Shown here piece after piece: positions 42,217 through 54,392 of a stretch of 64,000 bases of DNA. The notes below the pieces were generated by a model that saw nothing but the letters and a program-made list of their open reading frames with translations, was not told where the DNA came from and searched no databases. The first letter of the stretch is position 1. The number at the start of each line of letters is the position of its first letter. Source of the DNA: Ascochyta rabiei (lineage: Eukaryota > Ascomycota > Dothideomycetes > Pleosporales > Didymellaceae); the NCBI RefSeq assembly GCF_004011695.2, contig NC_082419.1:1116001-1180000 (forward strand), written 5' to 3'. A program made the translations under genes and the position numbers.

Positions 42217-43457
42217 CTAGTCGTCCCACTCTTCGTCGAGGTTGTCTATCAGCCTGTTCTCGCTCTCGTCCCGGCGGCCACGGCCTCTGCTGTCGGCGCC
42301 CAGCGAGACGCGGCTGTAGCCGCGGCGCGAGGGCATGCAGCGGGCGCACGAGGAGGTGAGGATGATGAACATGTCCTGCGGGGGTCAGTACTTGCCTTTG
42401 CGGTAACGTGTCGGTGGACATACGGAGAAGAAACGCCAGATGCCGGCCCACATGGCGTAGTTGGGCAGCTGCCTCCATCCTCGCTGGTGCATGACGGTGC
42501 GCTGGTAGACGCAGCCACCGACAAAGTAGACCAGCACGGCGATGAGCGCAATGACGCCAAAGACACCACTGGGGCTCAGCGTCTGCGTCTCGGCGTGCAC
42601 GCTCCCGCAGGCGAAGCGCGAGCGGCCCTCGAAGAAGTAGGTGCAGTCGTCGACGGCGGCGACAAAGGAGATGCTGCTCTTGCCAAGCGGGTCCGACTCG
42701 CAGAGCAGCGAGATGACGGTCGTCTTGCGGCGCTCCGACTTGTCTGACGAGGGCTTCTTCTTCTTGTCGCTGTCGTCACTGCCGCCCTTGTGCTTCTTGT
42801 CATCGTCGTCGGCGTCGCCGTCCTTGTGCTTCTTGTCGTCATCGTGGTCGTGGTCGTGGCCGCCGCCGCCGCCAATGATCTCGCGCGGCAGGTGGACGGG
42901 GGAGCGCTTCGACGAGGACGAGGGGCACAGCGAGCCGCCGGTGTAGTTGAGGATGAGCTTCTTGCCGCGGAAGATGGGCTCCGAGTTCTCGAGGCTGGGT
43001 GCACCGTCAGCGTATAGTCCCTCGCAGCTGCCCGTCGCAACACTGGCACGTCCTCCATCCGACCGCACGGCAGGGGCAGCACTCACCCAATGGCATACTG
43101 GCGGTCGCCTCTCTCGTAGAAGGCGCTCACGTTGCGCCACAGCTTCTTGTCCAGGTCCTGCACGTCGCTCAGCTCCTCGACGACGGGCCCGCAGAAGTTG
43201 ATGGTGAAGTTGGCGCCGTAGTCGTAGCCCTTGGCATGCCAGCTGCCCTCGTCGGCGTCCTTCTTCTTCTTGCCGTCCTCAGGCAGCGTCCGGCGCAGCC
43301 CGTTCAGGTCGAAGAAGCGCTCCGTCGTGGGCGACACGACGGTGCACGGCTTGAGTGGCTTGTCGCTCGCCGCGGCCGCCAGCGGGAGCATGGACGCGAG
43401 CAGGGACGCGAGCAGGGACGCGAGCAGGAAGAGCAGCGAGGAGAGCGCTGACTTCAT
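42217..43457 (-). CDS. Mannose-6-phosphate-receptor-domain membrane protein (MRL1-like)
   Basis: Predicted 366 residues from exons 43457-43087, 42994-42424 and 42375-42217. A Leu/Ala-rich signal peptide (about 1-30, partly coded by a 12-bp repeat) leads a lumenal MRH-type domain with WHAKGYDYGANFTINFCGPV, LILNYTGGSLC and FFEGRSRFACG. One transmembrane helix (about 267-287) and a cytosolic tail ending DNLDEEWDD follow. Such type I proteins cycle between Golgi and endosome or vacuole as sorting receptors; yeast Mrl1 is the model, and Atg27 is a related alternative. A His/Asp/Lys/Gly-rich insert (about 165-204) interrupts the MRH domain. Splices restore YAIGLENSEP and RFFSDMFIIL. It is divergent from ERG24. 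Confidence 0.78.
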
Positions 43458-43888
43458 CTTGGCGGCGTTGGGGACTGGGCGTGCGTGGTGGCGTGAAGGT
43501 GGAGGTGGAGGTGGAGGTGGAGGTGAAAGTGGAGGTGAAAGTGGAGGTGGAGGTACTTCGTTACTACTTGGTAGCAGCGTAGCAACACGTTTGCCCGGAG
43601 CTCTCCCGCGGCCCTGCATCAATCATCATCGCTCGCCGGTCAGCCCTCCCTGTTCCTGTGTGTCGCGCCCCGATTGGGCCCTAGCGCACATGGCAGCTCT
43701 ACGCGTCATCATCAGCTCGTTGGACTCTGCCTTGGCACGCTCGAGCGGTACAAATCTGCCAGCTCCCCTCGCCTATCCAGCAGACCCGTGCAGTCCAGAG
43801 CGCCAGTCAGCCCGTGGGGAAAGTGCTGCTGCTGCCCGTGCCCCTTTTTGAGCCGCGTCTGCTCCCCGTCAAAAGAGCTGCCCAAGAC
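43458..43888. promoter_or_regulatory. Divergent promoter between the MRL1-like gene and ERG24
   Basis: 431 bp between the two start codons. It holds a GGTGGA/GGTGAA hexamer run (about 43498-43553) next to the MRL1-like start. No sterol-regulatory element is claimed. Confidence 0.55.
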
Positions 43889-45547
43889 ATGGCACCCAAG
43901 CGCAAGCTCGACGAGGCCCTTGCCGAGAAGCCTCATGGATACGAATTCCTTGGACCGTACGTGCCACTCCATTATTCCATCATTCCATCATTCCAACTCT
44001 TCAACTCTCCAACACGCCAACACGCCAATGGCCAACGCGCCAATGGCCATCACGCCATCCTCCTCCACATGCTAACCCTCACCCAGCCCTGGCGCCTTTG
44101 TCATCTCCTTCGGTCTCCCTGTCCTGGTCTACGTCTTCACCTTCCTGTGCAATGACATCTCAGGCTGCCCAGCCCCCGTTCTGCTCTCGCCCTCCCACTT
44201 CAGCTTGGACCAGTTGAAGACGGAAGTCGGCTGGTCCGGCGTGGGCGGCCTGCTCAACACCAATGCCGTCCTGGGCACCCTCGGCTACTACCTGCTCAGT
44301 CTGACCCTGCACACCTTCCTGCCCGGCACCGACGTCAAAGGCACGGAGCTCAGGAGCGGTGGGAAGCTGGACTACCGTTTCAATGGTACGTCGTTCGTGT
44401 CGCTGACCCCCGCACACTGCTAACAGCCCCAGCCTTCAGCTCGGCAATCGTCACCATGTCCATCTTGGCCGCCGGCACCGTCGTGTACGGCGCCGACTGG
44501 ACTGTCTGGACCTTCATCACCGACAACTACGTCGCCATCCTGACCACCAACATCCTCATCTCCTACTTCCTCGCCACCTATGTCTATGTTCGTTCCTTCA
44601 GCGTCAAGCATCCCAAGGACCCCGGCATGCGTGAGCTTGCTGCTGGCGGACACTCTGGCAACGTCCTCTACGACTGGTTCATCGGTCGTGAGCTGAACCC
44701 ACGTGTCGTGCTTCCCATCTTTGGCGAAGTCGACATCAAGGCTTGGTGCGAACTGCGTCCCGGTATGCTGGGCTGGATCATCATGGACCTTGCCTTCATC
44801 ATGAAGCAGTACCGCAACCACGGCCGTGTTACCGACTCCATCATCCTGGTCACGGCGGCGCAAGCCATCTACACCTTCGATGCCCTGTACATGGAGCCTG
44901 CCATCCTCACCACCATCGACCTCATCGCCGATGGCTTCGGCATGATGCTTTCCTTCGGCGACCTCGTCTGGGTTCCCTTCACGTACAGTCTCCAGGCTCG
45001 CTACCTCTCCGTCTACCCCGTCGATCTCGGCTTCCAGGGTATCGTCGCAGTCCTCGCTGTCCAGGGTGTTGGCTACTACCTCTTTCGCGCCGTCAACAAC
45101 GAAAAGAACCGCTTCCGCACAAATCCCGATGACCCGCGTGTCAAGCACCTCAAGTACATCGAGACGGCTGCCGGCTCTCGCCTCCTCGTGTCCGGCTGGT
45201 GGGGCACAGCACGCCACATCAACTACCTCGGCGACTGGTTCATGAGCTGGTCCTACGTCCTGCCCACCGCCCTCTCCGGCTACGTGATCCGCAACGTCGC
45301 ACAGCACCCCATTCAGGCCGCCCAGAGCGACGCATACTTCTTCAAGAACAGCTACGGCAAATACGTCGTCCCTGATGGCGCCAAGGGCTGGGGCATGATC
45401 TTCACCTACTTTTTCATGGTCTACTTTGCCGTTCTGCTTATTCACCGCGAGCGTCGCGACGAGGAGAAGTGCAGGAGAAAATACGGCAAGGACTGGGACA
45501 GGTACGTAGAGCTTGTACCGTACCGCATCATTCCCTACGTGTACTAG
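43889..45547 (+). CDS. ERG24: C-14 sterol reductase of ergosterol synthesis
   Basis: Predicted 493 residues from exons 43889-43956, 44087-44385 and 44433-45547. It is an ERG4/ERG24-family multi-pass ER membrane enzyme that reduces the delta-14 double bond of the sterol intermediate with NADPH. Family signatures include the N-terminal GAFVISFGLP, CNDISGCPAP, GGHSGNVLYDWFIGRELNP, the NADPH-site stretch LLVSGWWGTARHINYLGDW and the C-terminal RKYGKDWDRY followed by PYRIIPYVY. The FGLPV...TFLCND opening favours ERG24 over ERG4. The 130-bp first intron contains CCAACACGCCAATGG-like repeats. The product is the target of morpholine fungicides in the family generally. All junctions keep the expected sequence. 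Confidence 0.9.
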
Positions 45548-46562
45548 ACTTCGAGTGGCCCGAATGGACGCAGCGCTATCAGCCAAACACACTGATCAAA
45601 GACGCGCGTCTCAACACCTCGAAGACGCAATGCTACCGCAAGACGGTCAAAGACGTGCGCCCTGTTACGCTACGAAAGGTGGGATGCAATCCTACCGCAC
45701 GGCCGGTCCAAGACATACATCACCACCTCTCAGACGGGAGCCTGCCACGCTATGGCCCCAAGATTACAAACGTGCAGCGCAGAGCCGTCGAACCTTGAAA
45801 ATGTAGAGATGAGACGACATGGATGTAGCGCTATCGCTCTCGCGATCAAAGACGGACATCTATAGATAGGTTCAACGTACGCTAAGACTATTTCTATTGG
45901 ATTGCTTCATGGTGATGTTCCCCAATCACAACGACGTTTGCACGACCTGTCCACTCCATTCGTTGCGCATTCGTTGTACACATTCAACTGCAGACACGCG
46001 GTTTCGTACCCTCTTTCATATACCCCTTTCTCGCATGTGTCGACTCGAAATCAACGTGTGGACAGTATCCAATGCACGACGTACACAGCGTCTGCAGATC
46101 CAGTGCCGGAGAGACGAGAGTAGTCAACGTGCATGGGGAGGTATGAGGTGGCTAGATCAGAAACAAGGACGCTGAGGCACCAGCAGATCTAGTCCCAGAT
46201 ATCGTGTAGGACGGTGTCCAATTCGGTCCAGTGTCAAGAGCTATGGTTATGCTACATATCATCACACCCTCTGCATTCCGACGCAAAGGCGCGTATGCTT
46301 ACCCACCCACTCACTGAGCCCGCGAAAGTCTTTCACGGACATGTCAATCGTGCATGCACCGTACTCATACACCAAGAGAAAGATGTCGAAGCAGTGAGTG
46401 CTGGAACCAAAAACGCCTCCTCGTGCCGCTGTAGAAACGACGCGTGTCAAACGGGGGAAATGGACGGTCTCGCGCCGCTACAATCCATGTGGAATACACC
46501 AGCCAGGTCGCGCTGCGATGGACATCTACAAGTCGTCGGACAATATCCAAAAGAAAAGAAGC
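45548..46562. other. Convergent region between ERG24 and the GTPase gene
   Basis: About 1 kb with no supported gene. On the minus strand a GTAAGC donor overlaps the GTPase stop codon and a TAG acceptor near 46516 would extend that protein by about 25 residues; this is possible but not favoured. Confidence 0.4.
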
Positions 46563-49500
46563 TTACCGCTCTTCGTCTGACACATCGTTGCTAAGCGGAG
46601 TGGGCAGGCTGGATTTCTTGTCTGCGCTGGGGTCCGGCTTGATGGTGCTGACGTCCTCGTTTGCAGACTCAAAGGCGACGCTTTCCTCGTCAGAAGCTGG
46701 GCGTTCTTCAGCTGCATCTTCGGCATCGTCACCCACCAAGGCTGATATCTCTCCATTGGCAATGGGTTGGAAGCGAGCGTCGACCGTGTTGAGCAGAGTC
46801 TTGATCTCGCTGTGCATCGCTCGCTCTTCTCTCGACATGACGGCTTGGGTGTTGACCTGGACGCCGCCAAGCACGCGCAGGTAGTCCGCCTTCATCTTGA
46901 TGTAGATCTCGTCTGCTCTCGTTTCCATGAGCTCTCGGAGCTCCTTGCACATGTCATCAAGGTGGCGCTTGACGGTCAGAGTGGCTTTGTTGAACATGGA
47001 GTGACGGTTGCGCTCCACATGGGCAGCCATGTGCGCCTTCATGCGCATGAAGCTGCCCTTGCCATGCTCTTCCGTGCAGATGTCGTAGACGGTATGCATG
47101 ATACTGGCGATGGTAGGCGTGAAGTCCCGGTTCGCTTCGCGCTGTAACTCGGTCATGCTGTTGGTGAGAGTCTGGCTCAGTTCTCCGAACAACATCTCGT
47201 ACGTGTAAATCTGCGTCTTGAGCGTCGATAGACTGGCGAGACCAACGCCGTTCTCGCGTGCTCGTTGTTCGACAGCTTCATGAAACTTATGGAGGATTTT
47301 GCCGGAATCCGCTATGAATGTCGCAAATGCCTTGGGCAAGCGATTCTGGAAGGCGCGTTCCCACCCGGTGGCTAACTTCTTCACAATAGGACCAACTCTG
47401 GATGTGCGGTCAGTATAGTCCTCACATCAGCATGCACACACTTACAGTTCAGAGTTGAAATCACGATGACCTGCTGTTGGAGACTGATACGCCCCATTGC
47501 GTCGCACGACCGCTTTGTAAGTGCCCCAAGCCAAGCCGCCATCAGCTCGATGGAGACCCCACCTCTGAGCGATATCAGGAGCAGCGTTGATTGCTTCCTG
47601 TATTAGATCTGGGTACTTGTCGAAGATCTGGTCGTTGAGTTCCTTCTTCAAAACGTTGAGACAAGCATCAACAGCCCCTTCGAGACCCTTCTCCAGCTCG
47701 CTGAGCCTTCTTTCAATATACCTGATCTGTTTTCGCTTCTCGTCATCAGTCATTCGCACTCCACTTCCATCATTCGAAGCCCATAGAGCGAAGGTAGTCA
47801 GCTGCTGACAGAGACTCAACAAGAAGTTGCGCGTGCTCTGGATGCGGCTGGCTTCTGTCAGCCTTTTACAATGTGCTTGCAATTGTGGAATTTCAGTCTC
47901 CTCAGGCGAGCTGAAGCCGGGAACAGCATCGTCTTTTTGTAGACGCCCACACATCTTCTGGTACGCCCGACTGCTCACACAAAAGACAGGTAGGGCTTTC
48001 GCAACCTCGTCATAGTCGCGCAGTTTTTCATCGGGATTGAAGTTGTCTTCGTCCTCTTCGGCTGCATTCTCCTGGTCAAGTTCTTTGATACCAGCAGCGA
48101 AATCTTGTTGTATGGCATGCTTGGAATACTCGTTACGTCCTGAGATGCAGACGCGACTGATTTCAGCTTTCACGCATTCGATCTTGGTCTCAGCTTCGCG
48201 AATCTGGGGCTTCAACTCGTCAATTTTTGGCTTGATCTCCAAGCCTTCGCGCCTGGCGTTCTTCTTTGCTTCTCTCAGACTCTTCAGCTTGGCTTTGATG
48301 TCCTCTTCGGTCAGAGGTTCTTGTGGTGCTTGCACGCCCTCGTCATCTTCGTCTTCATCCTCAGCTTCTGACGCCTCGTCATCGGATATGACAAAGTCAG
48401 CGTCTTCATCCTCATCCTCTGCTTGACGTTTCTTCCGGGACTTCTTGGTGGATGCGCCCTTCTTACGCTTGACAGTCTTGGGTGGTGGCGCGAATATCTC
48501 CTTCCCGTCGTCCAGTTGGTCCTGCAGCGCATCCCAGGTGTCAATCTCATCGCCAATTTCGCGTTGTGCGAGCAGGTAAACGTTTCTTGACTCTTGGAGA
48601 TCCTCGATCCTCGACTTGGTGTCCTTGATCACTCGCTCGAGCTCTCGTTGCTGTTCGTAGAGCCTTTCCACTTCTTCTTCCAATTCAAGGGTGTCAATCG
48701 CCTCCGTTATGGAGATATCATCCGTCTTTGAACAAATGAATGTGACACTCGAGAATCCGCCATCATATTTCAGCTGCGTCTTGAAGGAGTCACCAAGTAG
48801 TGTCTTAGCAGCCTTGTCATCGACCGCACGGGTGATGGGTGCGACAATCCATAGGCCAGTACATTGTTTGATGTACCCCTGAGCTACAGCGGCTCTGGCA
48901 GCATTCGAATCGTGTACGCCAGGAAGATCGACGATCACAGCGCCAGTTGAGAGGGCAGGCGCCTTGGTGTAGATTTTGACGACTTTGATCAGAGGCCAAT
49001 ATTCCATCTCGAAAGAACTCTTTTGCTTGTCCTTGCCCCTGTCTTTGTCCTTCTTGGTGACCTTCTCTTTACTGTCGACATACTTCTGGAGTTCATTGTA
49101 GAACCGGTGTGATTGAGCCGTGTTAATTTTCTTAGTGGTACCAAGCACGTTCAAACCCCTTTCATCCATGAGTTCGGACAACGTGCACTTGTCGAATGAA
49201 TCTCGAGGAATCTTGGGATACACAGCATGAAACTTTGCCCAGGCGATACCTGCATCGGAGTTCTGATCGGATACTTCCCAGGATAGTGTCCCATTCTCGG
49301 TGAGAAACTCTTTCATAAGAGTGGCGACTTCCTTTTCCCACTCTGCTCGTGATATAAACTCAATTTCAGCGCGGTATTTGGAGAAAGTATCGTTGCTATC
49401 ATTCCATGACATCTCTGTAACAACAGCTGTGCACGCGCGCATGCAATTTGTTGGGACGAGTCGTTCTTCATCGAGCATCGCGTTGATCACACTCGACTTT

Positions 49501-50797
49501 CCCGCGCCGGTATTCCCTACCACCCCCACTACGGTTCGTTTGCGTTTAGCCTGGGGTACGAGCTTATCGATCGACTCGGTCCAAGCTTGAGCATCCGGAC
49601 TGGACGTGGCGTGGCGTACAAAAACTTGTTTGAACTCTTCCAGAACGTTCAAACCCGCCGCAACGCCTGCTTCGAGCACTTCTGGATCCTCCCGAGTGAT
49701 GATGTCCCTTATAGAGCGGTCTATGGACGTCGTCTCTTCTTGAGAGTCTCCTTGTGGGGAAGGCTCACGGTTGAAGAAGCTGTTGGGATCGAAGGACTGA
49801 GACGCCTCATCAATCTTGTGGTGAAACACAGGCGGCACGTACGGCTCACGCATCGGGCTGGGCGGCTGAGCAGCAACAGCTGAAGCGAGTCCGGCAAACG
49901 GCGACGCATTGTGTGGGTGAACGTAGGACGAGCGTTGCAGAGGGGACCTTACCACCCGGGCGTGGTCCTCTGGAAGGCTTGATCTACCCAGAGCTGGGTC
50001 ATGCTTTATCAGCGGCGTGTTGTTGATATGTTGAGCTGGGGGTTGAGCTGAGGGTTGAGTGGCAGACAGGAAAGCAGCTGGATGTGCATGATTTGAAAGT
50101 GACTTGGAAGCACGGTAGATCTCACCTGATGCATGGTGTTGTTGGCTTTGACTGAAAATCTTCATCGCACGCTGGTGATCAATGTCCCAACCGTCTTGAG
50201 CTGGAGTCTCAAAGGGCGAACGCGTGGCTGATATAGTGGGAGCTCGCGGTGTAGCTGCGCGAGGAACAGCATGTGACATATGAGCCAGAAGTGCTGGCTC
50301 ATCTTCAGGTTCATCTTTGACGCGTTCTGGAAGATGGTGGGCGGATACAGTGGCTTCGGCTGAGGCGGAGAATTCATTTGGTGTTCGTGATAGTGTCGGC
50401 GGTGCTGGTGTTCCAGATCTCGAATATGAATTGGTTACGTGGACAGCTCTAAAGATGATCAGGTCAGTTCCTACATCCATGACATCTTTGAGTGTCTTGC
50501 TCTTATCCACGATGTCTCCTCGGTAGACAAGCTGGATGCCTGTGAGCTCATGGCGCGTTTCGTAGGTCTGAGCAATCTTCTCGAGCGTGATTTTCTATTT
50601 ATGTTAGTCTGCAAACCATTCTGCTGCAGCTTTAGTCGACTCACCGAATGTCCTATCATCCAGATGAAATCTAGCTCGTTGAACGGTTGCTGTGGATCAT
50701 TCTCATGATTGAAAACACCAACCCAAGATCTCTTAGGTTTCAAAGGCTGCACTGGCTTTACCCTGCTGGCTCGTTTCTCAAAATCGTTCCAGTCCAT
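46563..50797 (-). CDS. Large dynamin-like P-loop GTPase (nuclear GTPase SLIP-GC-like)
   Basis: Predicted 1378 residues from exons 50797-50645, 50594-47446 and 47397-46563. The GTPase domain has a P-loop GNTGAGKSS (about 411-419), a switch DLPGVHD (about 606) and SKTD (about 671), arranged as in dynamin-superfamily large GTPases; the spacing resembles vertebrate SLIP-GC and its fungal relatives. Before it lie a short N-terminal domain (residues 1-125) and a disordered Pro/Ser/His segment. Inside and after it is a long Glu/Lys-rich coiled coil broken by a basic nuclear-localisation-like stretch (TVKRKKGASTKKSRKKRQ) and an acidic run. A helical C-terminal region and acidic tail follow. A nuclear role is inferred from the basic stretch and family; the function is unknown. 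Junctions give NSELVGPIVKKLATGWERAF and a clean N-terminal join. Confidence 0.78.
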
Positions 50798-51509
50798 TGT
50801 GACGCTGCTGTGCGACCAGCGTACGCGACAGCTCTTCGTAGGTCGCGCAACAGTGCCTATGACGCGCTGAATGTGCCCAATGTTAGCGTTTGCTGGAAAC
50901 GTGTCAAAGGCAAAAACAAGAGAAATTTATGATGTGGAGCAGAAACTTCCACTCCTCCGGTGACGTGTTGGCCACCGACGAAGACTGCGATAATCGAGTG
51001 TGAATGAAATGTTAAGGATAGTAGGGCAAGCGCGGAAGGGTACGGGGCTAACCAAACGCGAACCCCTGTCTGTGGCTTAGCGCGAATTCACATGACGACA
51101 ACCTTTCACTTCCTTCCCATCCATCTTGCAACTGCACCGCCCTAACGAAGAACGTCCATGCTCTTCATGTCCGACCGTTCCGCCTACGGTGCGTTTGTTA
51201 TGGACAAGACAGTCGAACGGTATGACACACTGTGCACGCGCAAAGCGCAAGACCCCATTTGCATCCACCTCACGATTTCGCAAGCCAGTGTCAAAGTCAC
51301 TGTCAAATACATAGGGGACACAATGCTATTGTCCTGTCTTTGTCTTGGTCCATGAGGTTCTAGATCCCATTCTGTGTCAACGAGTATGACAACAACGCTT
51401 TGTTCCAGATTTTCTTACGAACACCTTGCACAATGTGGCGGCCTCCACTATGTATACTCTGCGAGAGAGTCTCGAGGCTGATAGCCACCAAACACCACAT
51501 TCACACAAG
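50798..51509. promoter_or_regulatory. Divergent promoter between the GTPase and HExxH genes
   Basis: 712 bp between two start codons on opposite strands. Small frames occur but none is convincing. The frame of the HExxH protein stays open back to 51426, with another ATG at 51450. Confidence 0.45.
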
Positions 51510-52949
51510 ATGGCAGACCGATGCCAAAGCCTGCGCATGAAGCGGACCGAGACCGCACAGAGCGCTGGAATCAACTATGTTATCGATGTGGCCAACAGCA
51601 ACGATCGCTTCAAGCTGCTCGAAGATGATGCAGTCCTTCCCGCGGACCTAACTAACCCGGTTCATCCTATCTTCCGTCAGCTGGAAGGTGAAAAACAGCT
51701 ACATCTAGCGCTACAGCTTGCATCGCAATTTCTCCTTCACGACCGACTCCTCGAATTTTTTGTGCCATTGCTGTTTGGACGTGAGTCGTTTGACCTACAG
51801 CACGAAAAGGCCTACCTTAATAACCCCCTGGTAAGGGCGTCCAAAGCAAAGCAGGCACAGCTTCTCTCAGCTGTGCGCGAGGCCCTGCAGTGTCTAGCCC
51901 GACGTATAGAGGTCTGCTTTGTGGATCATAAAAAGCAGCGCTTGTATGCTCGTACGATCGCTAACGGTGTCGAACCGAAGGTTACATCTAGCTGTTGTCG
52001 TGTCTTCCAACAGGAGGTATCCCCAAAAATCGAAGTGACTGACAAGTTCCTCCAATACTACAACAGCGAAGATGGCTATAGGAAAGCTTCTTGGTGCGCT
52101 CGTTACCGTCACGACTTTCTTGTGGCCACCACGCTTGTACATGAGGTAGTGCATGCTGTAGGCGTGATGCGTCGAGGTAACCTCACTGAGCCGCACTATC
52201 AACATGACTTTCCGGAGACTGAGTGGGGTTATGCCTGGGAAAATTTCATGTTCGGCAGCATCATCAATCCACAAGATAAGACACACCTCGGCACACATTT
52301 GTTGATGCGCAAAGTCTGGGCCAACGCCAGACTGGCGGATGCAAACGGAGGTAAGGAGTACTGCGATGTTCCTGTCTCTTGGATCGCACAGTGGTTTCAA
52401 AACAAGACATGGGACATCGTCGCGAAGAAAGGGCCGACCGCTATTGCCCTACCAACGACTCACTTCAAAATTCAAATTTCCAACGAGCTCGGGGCATGGG
52501 TGGTGAGTTCAGACTGTCCTGATGTATGCAAAGACGTTGCGGATCTGCACAAACGTTGGCAGAGATGTTGTCGGCAGTTGACAGCTGAAGAGCCTTATCT
52601 AGATGGCCGGAGAGCGTCGTGTAGAATATACCACAACACGGTCACGACATCGGAACTGCAAGGCTCAAGCATACCAGTTCCTCAGCGGGTACGCAACCGG
52701 ACACGGCGGACAGGCCAGCCAGCCCTCCTTCAGAAATTGTGGTTATCCGCAGCCAAAGCCAAAGAACCCACTGCGAAGCGACCATTGGGTATTGACAAGC
52801 CGCTTCACGCAGCAGGAACGCCGCTCGTTGCGGTCTGCCGCGCTGCTTCGCCATGTAACGCTCGCAAACGAGGGCAAGCACACGACGATAATCCAATGGC
52901 TATAAAACGATTGTGCATTCTTGAACAACCAGAACGAAAATTTATCTGA
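51510..52949 (+). CDS. Unrecognised HExxH zincin-like protein
   Basis: 479 residues from the ATG at 51510 (an in-frame ATG at 51450 would add 20). No known family is assigned with confidence. The central helix TTLVHEVVHAVGV carries HEVVH (His about 211, Glu 212, His 215), the zinc-binding and catalytic motif of many metallopeptidases. A later Trp-rich stretch, EWGYAWENFMFG, offers Glu about 244 as a possible third ligand, as in gluzincins. There is no signal peptide, so it is probably intracellular. The C-terminal third is basic and low in conserved-looking features. It has a single exon, in contrast to most neighbours. Activity is inference; a pseudo-enzyme is possible. Confidence 0.62.
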   Translation: MADRCQSLRMKRTETAQSAGINYVIDVANSNDRFKLLEDDAVLPADLTNPVHPIFRQLEGEKQLHLALQLASQFLLHDRLLEFFVPLLFGRESFDLQHEKAYLNNPLVRASKAKQAQLLSAVREALQCLARRIEVCFVDHKKQRLYARTIANGVEPKVTSSCCRVFQQEVSPKIEVTDKFLQYYNSEDGYRKASWCARYRHDFLVATTLVHEVVHAVGVMRRGNLTEPHYQHDFPETEWGYAWENFMFGSIINPQDKTHLGTHLLMRKVWANARLADANGGKEYCDVPVSWIAQWFQNKTWDIVAKKGPTAIALPTTHFKIQISNELGAWVVSSDCPDVCKDVADLHKRWQRCCRQLTAEEPYLDGRRASCRIYHNTVTTSELQGSSIPVPQRVRNRTRRTGQPALLQKLWLSAAKAKEPTAKRPLGIDKPLHAAGTPLVAVCRAASPCNARKRGQAHDDNPMAIKRLCILEQPERKFI

Positions 52950-54392
52950 TCACATCCAAAAAATTAGCTGTGAGCGATCTCAAAACATGTAATAACCCAG
53001 CACATCAAGACGACCGAGAAACTTGCTTGAATCCAAAACCTCGAAACTATGATCAGCATGACCGTTCATGGTTTCTTACCAATCCGTCCCAAGTACAGTT
53101 GGACAGCTGCCGCTATTCAAGAGTCCTGGTATGTAGCCAGGCCTTGCAATGTCATTGTTACTATTTTCAGTTGCAGTGCTGGAACCTTGTTTCCGGGCCG
53201 CGTCTGACACGACACCTGCATTTGCACAGCCTCACTGTCGCCCGTCGCCCCATCCCACGATCCTGCAGCACAGCAGACCACACACAAGGTGTAGACTTCC
53301 GACCGTATCTTATGTCGGAGCGGAAACCTTGATGTGTTGAGCACGTTTGGTGTTGATCTCGGCTGCAGACTGGATGTTCTGCATCAACACGAGGTGGCGA
53401 TTGCAGTTTTTCACGGCCGGTGCAGATGGCTGCATGTCTGCTATCACACAATGCACCGAACGTGGGATGTTTGTGGATGGTAGTGTGCGTTGAGATAGCT
53501 GGTCAATGAATATGGATTTGGGTCCGGTCACTCCATTCCATGCACACCGCACGAAGCTTTGCAGCCCCCAATTACCCCGCGCTTTTGCCGTCACTCAGGC
53601 ACTTGTACCTAAGCCTTTTGTACTACGTTGTAGAATTTCTGTAGTTCATCTCCGCACTACAGTCAGGCAATAGTTTTGAGTCGCCAAAAATTGGACTATC
53701 TGGTTGTCGTATCTTGACTGTAAGCTAGGGTCCATACAAAGGGCCCTTCGTTCGTGAAATTTCGCGTCTAGAACACATCTGAGGCATATGTAGAAACACT
53801 TGGATCGCTAAGAGATCGTTACGAACACAAACCTGCCACGATGCTTGAAACCAGCAACAGCTTCTGGTGGCCTTTTGCACTGTAAATCGTAAGCAAACCC
53901 GAACCCATCCTTAGCTGGTCCTCCAATCTTGATTTGGATTATCAATTGACCACATTTGGATTTCTAAGGTCCACTAGATTATGTAGTGCATGCAACCTAC
54001 CTTACCCGAGACTTTTTGCAAGGCGCACTGCTGAATGTAGACTAGTGCTTCTCACTGCATCTCATTAAGGCCATGGTATTGCTTGACTGTTTGGGGGCCT
54101 TTGCCTATTCTTGACTTTTCATTTCCGGATCGGCACTGAACGTCAAATGCGTGAATCTTGGGTAGACCTAGCGAATTTTCTATTCAATGGCTCTGACAGC
54201 GATCGATGTGCATGTTGGCATTGGTAGTCCATCATGTGTATGTACATATATATATATATATTGAAGGCCGTTCAGTCCGGAGGCAAATGATCAGCGAGGG
54301 TATCTCAGGTGCTGGGCAATATTCTCAACGCCATGATGGAGCAAAATGATAGATAACATGAGAAAACGGTACCGTGCGTGCTTGGAAATGCC
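52950..54392. other. Intergenic region with no gene seen
   Basis: 1.44 kb containing the 3' flanks of two convergent genes. G+C is visibly lower from about 53.6 kb, and a TA dinucleotide run lies at about 54246-54261. Overlapping 60-120-codon frames show no family resemblance. A degenerated repeat is possible but not demonstrable. Confidence 0.4.

Noticed and set aside
42208..42747. Plus-strand 179-codon frame opposite the MRL1-like gene
   Set aside because: Shadow of the spliced minus-strand gene; crosses its introns and lacks domain similarity.
39834..45547. Functional cluster of ATG37-like, MRL1-like and ERG24 genes
   Set aside because: They concern different membrane pathways and there is no evidence of co-regulation beyond chance neighbourhood.
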